A DNA stretch of 64,000 bases. Origin: Bactrocera neohumeralis (lineage: Eukaryota > Arthropoda > Insecta > Diptera > Tephritidae). Both the position numbers and the translations under genes were made by a program. Under the pieces are notes generated by a model. The model was not told the DNA's origin and ran no database searches. It saw nothing but the letters and a program-made list of their open reading frames with translations. Location of the stretch: contig NC_065921.1 of the NCBI RefSeq assembly GCF_024586455.1, positions 68,201,528-68,265,527 on the forward strand, in the 5' to 3' direction. Within the stretch, counting starts at the first letter, position 1, and each line of letters begins with the position of its first letter. Shown piece by piece: positions 1-12,198 of the stretch.

Positions 1-149
1 AAGTCGAATTTTTCTGTGAATAAAGGCGAGGAGCTCAGAAAACAAAATCTGAAATTTTATGGCTAAGCTTGCCGCATTCTTGGCAGCCGTAACATAAAAG
101 CTTCTGTTGATAAAAAGTGATGCCATTTTATAAAACTAAACTAGGCTTG

Positions 150-1225
150 GTCCTCAACCTGTCGCTGACCACTCTTCAAATATCCGGTGTGTGGAAAATC
201 AGAAGAATGGTCCCACTACTGAAACCTGGGAAACCCGCCAACGAAGGGGAGCATTATCGTCCGATAACTCTACTTTCCCCAGTAGTGAAGACACTTGAGG
301 ACTTGCTCGACCTTCACACACCACCTGAGCAAACCACCACAATGGCTTCCGATAAGTAACCGTACCACCACAACACTTAGCGTCATAAACGGCCAGATAG
401 TTCGTGGTCTTAACCAGAAACTACGTTGCGAAAGAACGATCCTCGTAGCGTTGAACTTGTCAAAAGCATTTGACACAGTCAGTCACACAACACTACTAGA
501 GAACATCAAAAAAAAACTACGCTACCTCCAGGACTGAAGAGGTGGACCATGAACTGCATGAGATAAAAACTCCAAACTGAGAAGAATTAAACAAAGGGTT
601 CCGCAGGGTGGTATCCTCTCCCCGCTTTTGTTTAACTTCTGTATCTCGAAACTCCCACAACCACCTATCACCTCGTACGTTGATGATTGCACGATATTGA
701 CGTAGGTAAACGGTCTCTCCGACCTTTATCGCTTCCTCGCTGCACAGAACTGAAAACTCTCCCATACTAAATCCCCAGTGACCATATTTACAAACTAGAC
801 GAAGGAGTTCAGCCTTGACCTTAATATTGCAGTCAATGGTGTCAAGATTCTGACTGTCAATAATCCTAAAATTTTAGGTGTGGCTTTTGACAGTCAGTGC
901 TCCTTCACTCGCTAGCCAGCAGCACATGAGAAAGGACAAAGTAACGTTGTTAGCAACTTACAAGGCAAATGGTCGCCTGGATGCAGTGAAACGCAGACGA
1001 TGAAGCTCCAGACTTGTCAGAACACTGCACTCCGGACTACGACAGAATATCTCGTATTAAACATCTGCATAGTGTGGCCCGTATGCTCCCAGTTTTGGAG
1101 CATAATGAACTCCTCTCCTGGCTTTCGCATATTTTGGAGCGAAGTAACCCGCTTGCAAAACTACCATCCATTCGTTTCCCACGCGCCGTAAAACAGCGCA
1201 TACTTTCAGACTTCCTGAACTGAAT
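150..1225 (+). mobile_element. Jockey-clade non-LTR retrotransposon, decayed ORF2
   Basis: Frames broken by several stops and indels read as reverse transcriptase. In order: VPLLKPGKPAN and YRPITLLSPV (about 207-285), ILVALNLSKAFDTVSH (about 440-480), VPQGGILSPLLFN (about 597-637) and the catalytic-site motif YVDDC (676-690). After 1000 come LQTCQNTALR and the C-terminal region. The usual box is YADD; here the second residue is Val. The copy is 3'-truncated, ending near 1225. Related copies lie at 23850 and at the right edge of the window. Confidence 0.85.
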
Positions 1226-3504
1226 AGAAATATGCCTTAATCGCTTATTTAAACCACACAGTTACCTCTACCATAAACGCCCAACAACTCTTCTACTTCA
1301 CATTTTGCTTACAAATATGTGTTTACTTGCCACCGATAGAGGATCATCTGGTCATACCGGTCAATCGGTATATAAGTATTCCTATACTTTTTGCCTCACT
1401 GCTTATCCATTAACTCGTTCACACCATCTCCTGATTGCTGCAACGGGCACTCTCGCATATTTACACTTAGAATGAAAAAAAAGTTGCGGGTCCAAAAAAA
1501 CCCAACCGCCCGCTTGTTTGCACGCGCATTGTTTCCACGAAATTACGACTTGCAGTTGCCCCGACCATTTCAGCCACAACGACATTACAAGTAAACCCAA
1601 ACCGAACGCTGGCCATAAAACAGCTTATGCCCACAAAGCCCACTTGGCTTGGCGTGCCCATCTTCGGTACTCAAACTCGATGTGCCCGTCTGTTTGCCTT
1701 GCGCTTGCGCGTCTTGCTCGACTCCTACAGCCGTTGGGCAAGCTGACAAAGATTCGGTCTTTTGATCATGACAGTTGGCTGACACTCCAAACACATCCAG
1801 CGTCAGCCAGTTGGGCTGGCTGATACCAATGGCCAATGTACGTGTACACAGGAAACTGTTGGTCTGTTTGGCCATAATAAATACAACAACAATGACAATA
1901 ATAATAAAAGCGGAGCAGAGCGGTACAACATTCGAAAAGGCAAGTTCGTCCAACCAGTCGGGCAGCAAAAAAATAGCGTTCATGCATAGTTAGCTCCAGC
2001 AGCGTCGCCTTTGTTGGCACACAACTGCTTTAGCGCTTTGAGCTCAATGCTGTGATCGGTAAACAACGCGCTGTTGGAGATCCGCCAAATGCCATATGCG
2101 CACACGATCAACCAAAGGAAAATTGGTGATAAAAAAGTGTGGTGTGTATAGCAGCAACTAAACTGGTTTGGCGTTGTTCATTTTGGTCTTGTCCATTTTG
2201 TTCTTTTTTTCGCTCATTTTCTTTTTTCTTTCATTCTCGCGTTTTGTTTGTTCAGTCTTCTTCGTTTGTTTTGCTGTAAATTATACCACTTTTCGATACT
2301 GTGTGCCACACATTCGTACATCCCGCAACGGCCGAGCACCACTTCAGTCGACAGACCTTACCTTTTATCGACTTGTTGCCTCGCCTTACCTTACTTTGCC
2401 TTACCTGTGCTTATGATTTGCTGCCAGCACACTCGGTTCTTGGCGTCGTTGTTATTATTACAATATTGTATATTATTATTGTTGTTATTGTTATTATTAT
2501 AATGTTCGCTTGTCAGTTGCTGTCCATATAGCGTCAATCTGCTACGAATTTGGCTTTGACTAGGCGTGTCGCGTTGACATTTAAGCGTTGCATTTATGCA
2601 TTTCATTACCATTATCGTAGCGAAACCCGAATTTTTATGTAAAACATGCACACGCGTTTACACACACACACATATGTATAAATTTGTAACTGTGTATATG
2701 ATTGGCGGCGTCACTTGTCCAGCGCTCGCTTCTTCTGCTTTGTGGTCTGCTCCAAGTTCTCGCATCCTGTCCTATGTTTGTTTATGTTTTGCATTCTTCC
2801 ACCATTTTTGGTTGACATTCTATAATTTCTTGCTGGAAATTTATGCGTGTTCTATTTCCATATTTGGTCTAATTATGTTGTTGCTTTTGTGTTGGGCAAT
2901 AATTGTCTGACGCGTAATTTATGTATCTGTTTAAAATAAGCTTTAAGTGCATTGTTTGACACTTTACAGTCGTAGTTGTTGTTATTATTATTACTGTTGC
3001 AGTGTTTTGAGGCTGTTGAACTTTTGACTTTAATTTGTTGTTGTTTAAATTTTGTTTTTTTTGTTGGTTCCTATTTATTTCATTTTTAATGATATTTTAG
3101 TTGTGCTTCATGTGGTTGTTGTTGTTTATTTGCTTAATTTTCTTATTTCACTTATTTCGTTTTATATCGTTTTTTCTACAGTTTGCTTGATTTTCACCTT
3201 TTGCCTATTTGCAACCATCAAGAAATCATCTCCACAAACATATCTTACGTGTATGTCATTACTGTAGTAACCGTTGACCCAACTATAAACCTTCATGGTT
3301 CCGGTATATGTATATTTATTTTTTTGCTGCTAAGAGGTTAGAGTGCCGCTCAATGTACTCTATATTCCATTTACGTGGTTTCCCCGTAAAAGCCTCGGTA
3401 ACTTTATTACAATACTGGAGAAATTTCATTTCCGGAATCGCTCACAAAATTTTACTTTGCAAATCTTTACTTTGAAATTACTTTAAAATAAGACGAATCG
3501 TTAA
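1226..3504. other. Non-coding stretch, nothing recognised
   Basis: No gene is supported. 2165-2530 and 3000-3200 are T-rich on the + strand with TTATTG/TTATTA runs. Open frames of 80-130 codons overlap on both strands without splice sites or similarity. Confidence 0.6.
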
Positions 3505-3760
3505 CTTAGGGTGCACCGAAGCTAGAATACATTTCACAAATAAAAATTTTCCATACAAGAACTCGATTTTGATCGTTCAGTTCGAATGGCAGCTATGTGC
3601 TAAAGTGACAAGTTCCGACAAATGAGCAGTTTCTTGCGTGTCTAATCAACTCACCTCGTTATGCTGATCATTTATGTACATATATATACCTTTTATATTG
3701 TATCCGACGTTTCCTTCTGGGTGTTACACACTTAATATACCCTGTTTAGGCTATAAAAAC
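3505..3760 (+). repeat. Dispersed fly repeat ending in AATATACCCTGTTTAGG
   Basis: It begins near TTAGGGTGCACCGAAGCTAG and includes TTTTCCATACAAGAACTCGA, TGATCGTTCAG and AATGGCAGCTATGTGCTA. It then reads CCGACAAATGAGCAG and CCGACGTTTCCTTCTGGGTG, and ends AATATACCCTGTTTAGG. This is an abundant intergenic repeat of higher flies. Non-coding. Confidence 0.65.
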
Positions 3761-4194
3761 TTGAAAAAAAAATATTCAAGATATCTCAACAAGTGGATAA
3801 TTTTAAATTTCTGCATATCCGGAACCTTCCACATATTCTCGATGAATAAAAAACTGTTTTACCATAGCACAGAAATTAATATTCTCATTGCATCGTTCTC
3901 AGTCGAAACGAACAAGTAATTACTTAAATGAGATGATGAGCCTCTATTCAACCCGTTTTAGGGTGAGTTGTAGAAAAATATTCCCTAAAAATCCTTACGA
4001 TAAGAGCTTTGTTTTGCTCCTAAACAAAATCCGATGTGGTTTCGATCTAGCTGTTTCAATAAATCATCTATCATCTTTTCCCAATATCAAGTCGTATGTC
4101 ATAATAGCAAGCTCAATATTGATTTCTTAGTCTGTTTTATTGCTAAAGACATATGACTTCAAATAACCCTACAAAAATTAGTCTATTCGTGTTA

Positions 4195-4800
4195 AATCAC
4201 AATTTCCTCGGGCCATTTCTTGAAATAATCGAATTTAAAAAATTTTCTCGCAATAATTCGGTGGTTGCACGTGCTGTGCGCCAAGTAGCCCCGTCTTGTT
4301 TGAGCCGGATGTTGTCAAGATCAACTTCTTTAAACTGCGGCCTTAAAAATTTGGTTTTCATCGATCTATAAAGCTCTTCATTGACAGTAACTTTATTTAG
4401 AATGAAGTACGGACCGCTGGTTCCACCGGACCAAAAACCAAATTGTCAATTTGGGTGAATGTAATGGTTGTTCATGAATAATTTATGGATTTTCACCAGA
4501 ATCGGCAGTTTTGTTTATTTACCGCACCACCCAGATGTAAGTGAACCTCATCGGAGAAGATGATTTAAAAAAAATCATTTTCATTTTGAAGTTGTTCCAA
4601 GGTAAAATCAGCAAATTCACAATGTTTACGGTGATCCAGTTATTCTGTTCTTGAGTGAGAACACTTTTATATATAAAAACTTTACTCAACATTTTGATCT
4701 GCAGCTTTAACTATGCGCCAACTCGATAAACCGTCAGAGAAGTTCACATTTCGACTAGCTGCATGAATGAAATTTTGAAGGTTTAATGCGCCGCGCCTAA
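4195..4800 (-). mobile_element. Strongly decayed mariner-type transposase relic
   Basis: Minus-strand translation gives GPYFILNKVTVNEELYRSMK, VDLDNIRLKQDGATWRTARA and TTELLRENFLNSIISRNGP, matching the order GPYFF - VTVNG.RY - QDGAT - ISRNGP of mariner transposases. It is more diverged than the DD41D copies and probably a separate lineage or an older insertion. Ends are not defined. Confidence 0.6.
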
Positions 4801-7499
4801 ACGTATGCTTACTTAGGTTTAAAGCAAAGTAGTAACTACATATACATATAGCAACTCTGCCTTAAATTCTAGCTCTCTAGCTTCCTTGCCCTTCCTCAAA
4901 TGTTACATGTACATAGGTACATATGTACATATGTATGTATGTATGTATGTACATCAGTACACACGTAGCAACAAATTGCCTCGAATGTGTCGCAACACCA
5001 GAAGTGTTTTTGTCAATTTTTTCCACTGGAAAATTTAAAACACTTAAGACAATTTCATTTTCAATTTACCCCATTTACAGCAAATACACACACATAAATA
5101 TACTACTTAACCACATACATATATAGTATATTACTTATACTCACCCAGAGAGTTATGATACTCGAATGTAGAACGCAAATAATTTAATCTAATTTATACT
5201 TTAAGTAAATACAATCAAGTGAGCACTTACATATTCTCTATCACTATACGTACTTACATACACCTACACATACATATGTATATATGCTGATAGGCGAATA
5301 TTGGATCCCATTCCTATGTTTAAGATAGTAAAAATTGGAGTGCATGCATATAAATAATATTCTACTCCAATACATACTCACATACTTATATTTTTGTGTC
5401 AAGATATTATTTGTCTGTATGTATGTATGTGTGCATATGTATGTATGTTAGCAATCAATTGTTGATTTCAAAGAAAATGCAGAATAATTCAATTGAAGTT
5501 AGTTGATTTGTAGTTGAATTGAAGCTGGCAAGGCCCTGTTGCAGGCAACGACAATATAATGTATTCCGACATACTAGGGCTGTTGGGAAGGTCAAAGATT
5601 TTTTCAGTGGCACGCCTTTTTGTGAATATTTCAATATTTCATTAACTGGACACATTTTAACGGCTTTTCGGATATTGGTTGAGCCAAGCTTGACACTAAA
5701 GTGTTCCAAACTTTGATTAGTAAGCGGTGTTCAGAATTTAACTTTCGGTAAGTTGTGAACTAAATCCATCCAAATCTTGCAGAGACTCCCCTGCTGATGT
5801 TGGTGATCCCGCCACGAATTGCAGTATGTCCTTATACCTTTGTTGTCAGACTTCCTCAAACACTTCCCAGCCTCAATGTTCAGAGTGAACCGATTTAATA
5901 CACCCAAGACAGTGGCCGTATAGACATTATAGCGCCACTTCGTTTATATTTTTTATGTTGATTTTGATGTTATGACTATTATGATAGTCCCAATGTTACG
6001 AGAAAATCTCTGACCAGTGTGAAAAGGGAATCGGATCTGTGCTTGTACCTACCACACCAGCTTAATGTAGCCAGAAGTTTAACAGATACTGCATACCCAT
6101 GTGGCGGAATACTGCTGGCCCTTACATCAAAAAAATGTTATCTGAAGCCATTGCAATAACAAAACAAGGTCGTGGATTCAGGGCACCCCATATCACGTCT
6201 CTGAAAATTTGTGATATCGAGTGTACTCGCTCTGTGTGGAAAATTATGGTTAGGTAAGATGGCATGGCGGGGCAACACACTGAAATATATTAGTTACTGA
6301 AATTGACTTTTTAGTTTGGCGCGAGGCAACGCCTGAGGACTTAACAGAAATAGTCGAAATAAGAAATCTTGTGTTTATCTCGAGTTTATATCTACTTGAG
6401 GACTCATACCGGAATTTAGTGAACTTGTTATTACGGAATGAAGTTGATAATGCTGGTTCCACTTAGTGTTTTCAACATTTTCCTATGATTTTTGTTCTTA
6501 TAAAACAAAATACTTGTTGAGTTGAAGCAAAAAATCGTAAAAATTTAGAGTTTATGTTAGAAGCTTTAAGCTACTTGTGGACTTTTCCAACTGCCCTCGT
6601 TCGAACAGCGGGAGTAAAAGCGATACAAAATAGAATTAGTGCCAGTAACAAGCGTTGTCGCCAGCTGCAGCTGAGTTAGGAGATGCGTTTCAGGAAGCAT
6701 TTATCTGCGCCCGCTGATATGATTGTTGCTGGCTGCTAATTTTTTTCTTCATTTTTGTCTCTTATTTTTTGCTGCTGACTTGCTGAGTGCGAGTATTGTT
6801 TTTGCAGTTTTTTTTATTGTTTTTATTATTGCTTTTGTGTATTTTTTTTCTTTTTTGTCGCTATTGTTGTTGCGCTAGTATATTGTATTCTTTATATTAG
6901 TTTGCTGCCTTTTGCTTTTGCACTTGCTTTATTGAATTGCGCGTGTGAGCTTGTCATCCTCCACTTCAAAGCTATGATGTTGCTGATTGTTTTGATGCTT
7001 GCAACAATCATCATGATTATATTGCTGTTGCTGTAAGCTGATGATTGTCTACTTTGTGATGATCATTGAAGCACTCGAATTGATGCTGTTGTAGAGCACT
7101 TGCGCACTTATTTATGGGGCGAGTAGGAACCTGGCCGGGGGCGCAAATTTTGGGTGTGCACTTGCGTTGCAAACTTATTCTTTCTTGTATACATGCATAG
7201 ATATTACTACATTTACATATGTATGTGTATCATTTTTGAGCCCCACTTATAATTTGCAACTCATTTCCTACAATCTCGCAGTCCATTTCAATTAATGCCA
7301 ACAAATATTGATGTGAACTATAAAGGCTTGGATTTAATTTTTAAATTTTTTGCTCACTGTAGAGTTATTTATGTAGGAATACACCTGTCAGTTCAGTTCA
7401 ATTCAGTTTTGTCTTCCTGTTAAATCTACATACTTTCGAGACATAGTAAAATTAATGAGGTTAAGGCTGTGAAATATCACCATATTCTTGAAAATTATG
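4801..7499. other. Non-coding stretch with microsatellites
   Basis: ATGT/GTAT runs lie at 4921-4953 and 5409-5450. 5500-6470 has the patchy look of old transposon sequence, with overlapping frames on both strands, but no motif could be named. 6720-6960 is T-rich. Confidence 0.5.
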
Positions 7500-7760
7500 C
7501 TTTTTCTACCCTGAACAGGGTATATTAAGGTTGCCACGTTATACTAGCTCCCTTGCAAAACAAGTTCCCGGTTTTTCTTGCTTTAAATAATATAAAGTTT
7601 TTAGTAGAAACTGCAATGGATCAGCTTGAACTCACATGTTGTTGTTGTATTACATGTTGTAACACTCCTGCAGGTATTTCTTTCAATGGTGCCGAGTCCC
7701 TGGCCGGATAAAAATCCGTCCGTTCCTTTTACTTAGACCCGACTATCGTGGGAACGGCTT
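7500..7760 (-). repeat. Two short dispersed-repeat fragments
   Basis: 7507-7530 is the complement of the AATATACCCTGTTCAGGG terminus seen at 3740. Separately, 7635-7760 (TGTTGTTGTTGTATTACATG, AATGGTGCCGAGTCCCTGG, CCGGATAAAAATCCGTCCG, CGACTATCGTGGGAACGG) resembles the 3' terminus of an abundant fly non-LTR family. No coding sequence. Confidence 0.45.
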
Positions 7761-7904
7761 GAACTCACATAAAATGTTGCGTTTAGACAGATTTTCCATA
7801 AATTATAGTTTGTGGTCAGCGTGTTATTCAGTTGCAAACATATTCTCAAAATATATAAAGAAGTCAGCAGTCGCTAAACTTAATTAAGGAATCAAATCGA
7901 CTTC

Positions 7905-8304
7905 GCTCTTTGGGTTTATTGAGAAAACACTTCGGTGAGCAGATAATTTCAGGTTTTGGGCCGGTCGATTGGCCACGAAGATCGAGTGATATCTCACATT
8001 TACACTCTTTTCTTTGGAGAAATGTAAGGTCTAAAGTCTATGCGGATAATCCCGCTTCGACAGAGACCTAAAAGCAAAACATCACGTGTGTCATTCGTCA
8101 GTTACCAGACGAAATGCTCGAACGAGTCATCGAAAAATGGACTCAACGGATGGCTCATCTGTGACATAGCCGTGACCATCATTTGAAAGAGATACTCTTC
8201 CAAAACGAATATTTTCGAATGATAATAACCATTTCTCATTAAATTTGAAGTTTCTGTGTTTTTTCTTTAAAATAGTAGGGAACCTCGAAATGGATCACCT
8301 TTTG
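7905..8304 (+). mobile_element. Mariner-type 3' half, second family
   Basis: The + strand reads EKTLR-like sequence, then GEQIISGFGPVDWPRRSSDI, RSKVYADNPAST, QLPDEMLERVIEKWTQRMAH and DHHLKEILFQNEYF. It matches the minus-strand element at 26225-27390. It ends in the terminal sequence GTAGGGAACCTCGAAATGGA near 8300. The first half of the element is absent. Unlike every other mariner-type relic recognised here it lies on the + strand. Confidence 0.7.
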
Positions 8305-8803
8305 CATAAGTCCTTTCATTTGAATAACTTTCCTTATCCGTAATAAAATGTTAGCGATTTTGAATTCAATCTTTATATTTTGTACTAATTCTAACAGTAA
8401 GGCCGAATTTTCACTAAAACTGCTCCGTTAGTGCAGAGAATATCTTATTCACACAAAGAGTCGTTTTCGAAATCACAAAAAACGAAGTTCCTAAAGGAAG
8501 TTGAAATAAAGACCCCTACGACCCTCTGAAAAGTGCCAGCGCCGCATCCGATAAACATTTCTTCAAAAACCCATCGAGTTATTCTAGGTAATAGATAAAG
8601 TTCGGCGAGATCTACAAAAAAATATAAACAAAATTTCTTTCTTCCACATCTGAAAGGTGAAAGCTGCAGCCGAAAACCACATGGTTTCACCTTCGAATGA
8701 AAAATAAATCCGAAAAAGTATTCTCTATATTCCTAAACTTTATAAGAAGTGGAGCATTGGAAAAAATATCCTGTTTCGCCCGAAATTTTAGAGATTTATA
8801 GCA

Positions 8804-9280
8804 TTGACAGACGGCAGCGTTAAACCAGATTAATTGCATTTTTCGGGATTAATTCAGGAGTTACCACAGCTAACTCCGTTGCTAAATCCAAAAATAACTC
8901 TCAAAATTTTAGGGAGTTTGTAAGATTTTCGTCTTCAACATTGTTCAAAATGGGCAATTTTCATCTATTGTGAATGAAATACAAGCAATCCTGACAGCTG
9001 TTTATCAAATTCTCAATATAATATCAATAAAACTTCTATGTTATGATGCAGTTTTAAAAATAATGTGTTGATATGTTTTTGTAATAAAAAATGGTTTGGT
9101 AAAAATTGGTCGGCTAACAACCGTAATGTTTATCTTCTATCAATTTTCATTGAAAATATTATAAAAAGGACAATGAGCTGTTTATGAGAGTTTCAAACTC
9201 GCATAGCTGCCGTCTGTCACCTACAAATTTGGATCTGATTAAGTGCGCAGTTAATCCGGATTAACGCTGCCGTCTGTCAA
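8804..9280. mobile_element. MITE with about 34-bp inverted terminal repeats
   Basis: The left end TTGACAGACGGCAGCGTTAA (8804 on, continuing ACCAGATTAATTGC) is matched by the complement of the right end (9280 back: same 20 bases, then TCCGGATTAACTGC). About 30 of 34 positions agree. An extra inverted copy of GCCGTCTGTCA lies at 9207-9217. The interior is AT-rich and non-coding. The superfamily is not recognised and no clear target-site duplication is seen. Confidence 0.75.
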
Positions 9281-9693
9281 GGCTATTACAGCCCCATAAT
9301 CGCTGTCTATGTTCATCTGACGATTTCGATCTTCTGCGAACTGTGTAAAGCTGCTTCCTAATCAGACGAGTTTTTTGCAGCTTCACAGCATTTCTGGCTG
9401 ATCTTAGTTGCAGTACTATATTGCATTGAAACCATATCCTTATGCCTACTTTGTATCCCTAAGTGAACGTACAATGCCATCACTTAAACTTCAATAAGCA
9501 ACCCAAACCCAAAATTTAAGCGCACAAGCTATTATGCTCTTCACTTGAACTCTGCGAATGTGTCGCCGCACTCTTGTTGCTGATGTAGACACTGATTTGA
9601 TAAAAAATTGCAAAAAAATGGTAAAAGAATTACAAAAGCTTGCCGAAGCCACAGCCTACGCCGCCCACCCCACGCTAGTATGTATTTGTGTGT

Positions 9694-9733
<40 letters not shown>

Positions 9734-11154
9734 GGTTTTAGCTCTAGTGGAAACGCGTTTCACAGGCACAAAACTGACGACAACAACAATCAATACACAT
9801 AACAATGCATCGCCGTTCATCATCATCATTACAGCAACAGCAGCGGCAGCGCCCGTGGAAGTAGAGGCATAATAGTTGGTCGCTGGTTACTGGGTTGGCT
9901 TAGTGGGTTCATTGGTTCGGGTCGACGGTTTGGTGAGGTTCGGCCGGGCTGCTAGCATCCCTTTCGCCCTAATACCTAATAACATACATACCAATACACG
10001 CTTACATTCATATATACCACACACACACACAACTATGCTTTTGTGACACCCAATGGCTGCCGGCTGCCGGCTGCTGACTACCGGCTAAATATGTACATGT
10101 ATATGCAATCAGTTGAACAAAACGAGTTGTTGCGCTTGCCGGGAGCTGTTGCTGTCATATGTGTGATTTTTAAGAGCGCATATATGTCTACATGTGTGTG
10201 TGAGTGTGTTGCTGTTTGTATTTTATTATCCTTTTTGGAAAATTTTACCAACCATAAACAAGCCAAAGCGGTGGCTGTGACGGTGGCAGCGGCAACAGCG
10301 CATATGCCAACCACATGTGGGACCAACGAACGATACGCCGCATAAACACACAAAAATAACAACAAAAAAATAAATAAATATGTATAATAAACAATGAACT
10401 AGTAAATGTACTCGCTGGCTGCCTAACTAACTGGGTTGACTGACTGTGTGCCGCTCGTCGCGCTGCATGCACGAAAAAGCGGTCAGGAAACAATGCACTA
10501 TTTTGATTACTCACCCATTTGGGCGCTGCCAACGTCACTATTACTGCCACTGCTGTGTGGCCTGGTCGCGCTTATCAGTTGGCACCAACAGCAACAAGCC
10601 ACCGAAACAACCGGCCCACTACTACTATCTATTGTCATGTGTATGTCCGTCGCTGAGTCACACATGTGTGCACGGGCCACCCTCAATTTAAAATTCACTC
10701 ATTCATGGACTCGTTAGCAGTCCCCCGCAGCTGGTTCAACGATAATCACACACACACACACACAACATATATAGATGTATTGATATGCAGGAAAGGACTG
10801 TATTGCTTTGGTAAAATGGAAGCTAAGCATAAAGGGAAGTACGGAAAAGTCGTTAATTGATTCGATGTTGGAGTTTGGACAATGGACCAGAAGTCTCTTT
10901 TGTCAGGGAGGTGCTTAATTAGTTTATAATTTTTGATTTTGAAATGACAACTTACTTATTGCAGTGTTGGTTTAGAGTAGTTAGTTGATTTATGCCGGGA
11001 CCAAGATTGAGTCACTAGCGCTTCTATATTCAAACATGATCCTTGAATGCAAAACGATTTTTTTAAATCATCCTTTTGACTCTAACGTTGATTTAGCTAT
11101 TTCATGACAGTATATAATCGACCCCAAAAAGTCTCTTTAATAATTGGAAGTAGC
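9281..11154. other. Non-coding stretch, moderately GC-rich centre
   Basis: 9800-10720 is less AT-rich and contains CAG/CAA and CA-type simple repeats. Overlapping frames occur on both strands (95-101 codons). None shows a domain or convincing splice signals. It could contain regulatory sequence. Confidence 0.5.
9680..9730. repeat. (TG)n microsatellite
   Basis: An almost pure TG run with one TA interruption. Comparable short CA/TG runs lie at 10748-10765, 25648-25664 and 38506-38526, an ATGT/GTAT run at 4921-4953 and an AAT run at 25492-25520. Confidence 0.9.
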
Positions 11155-12198
11155 GAGTTTTTCAATAAGATCGCCACAAATTCAATGAAATTCCTTATTC
11201 CTGTGAAAGTACATTCAATGCCATTATGTATGGAACTCGATCTCTTTTGCATGGCAACCAGGGGCACGCTTGCAGAAGTCCAGAAGCTGATTCCAATTTT
11301 CGACGGTTTTCAAGCATAAATCTCCGATACTGCTGCAATTTCACGCGCGATATTCATACGAAGTTCACCAATCGTCGCCGGCTTGTTGGCACAGACCATA
11401 GACTTAACGTAGCTCCACAAGAAATAGTCTAATGGCGTCAAATTCCACGACCGACTCGGTCAATTGACTGGGTCATTTCGTTAACACGTTCACCAAACTT
11501 GGTTTTCAATAAATCGATTGTGACATTCGCTGTGTGGCTTGTGGCGCCGTCCTGTTGGAACCACATATTGTCCAAGTTCATATCATCCAATTCGGGCCAA
11601 AAATATTCGGTTATCTCTGAACAGTTCAGAAGCCAGAAATGAGCCTCATCGCTGAAGATGATTTTTCAATGAAAATCCGGACCATTTTCAAGTTGTCAGC
11701 CCAATTCACGAAGATACGACGATTCTGGTGGTCAAGCGGCTTCTGTTATTGCGTCAATTTGTTCTTGTAAGTATATAGGCCAAGATCTTTTCGCAAAATT
11801 CGCCACAACGATGTCACAGAGATGCCCAACGCTTGAGAACGACGTGTGAAAGACTGACTTGGGTCTTCCTCAATTGAATCGCTAGCGGCACCAATATTCT
11901 TGACACTATGCGCACTTCTTTGTCTTACTGGCACTGTGGATTAAAATTTTTTCACTAGACAATCAATTGTTGATCTGACAGACGATTATGGCGATCATAA
12001 ATTGAACTGAGCGCTCTTTAAGTTGAGGCCACTGACTCCAAATTTCGGTAGTAAATTTTAATAATTTCGACTCGTTGTTGGTTCGTATATCTTTCCACGA
12101 TGAAATGGCAGACCTTACTGAAGGGAAATGTCAAAAGCGCGGGAAAAAATAAGACGTCGATTGCTGTCCCTATCGATCTACTTTTGTAGCGTGCCTAT
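11155..12198 (-). mobile_element. Mariner (DD41D/rosa-like), internally deleted copy
   Basis: A minus-strand transposase relic. QRSAHSVKNIGAASDS and RRSQALGISVTSLWRILRKD appear at 11934-11780, and the C-terminal region reads toward 11200. The 5' terminal repeat (GCTGTCCCTATCGATCTACT on +, ending near 12198) matches the copies at 29600 and 40570. The other end near 11157 (GAGTTTTTCAATAAGATCGC) matches 37084. About 180 bp is missing between TCGGTTATCT and the block AGAAATGAGCCTC when compared with the 37.1-kb copy. Confidence 0.8.

Noticed and set aside
1585..1983. A 132-codon minus-strand frame
   Set aside because: It overlaps another frame on + and has no domain or signals.
4921..5450. ATGTATGT-type runs that looked at first like an ordered array
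   Set aside because: They are ordinary fly microsatellite sequence with no spacer structure; no CRISPR array is present anywhere in this eukaryotic window.
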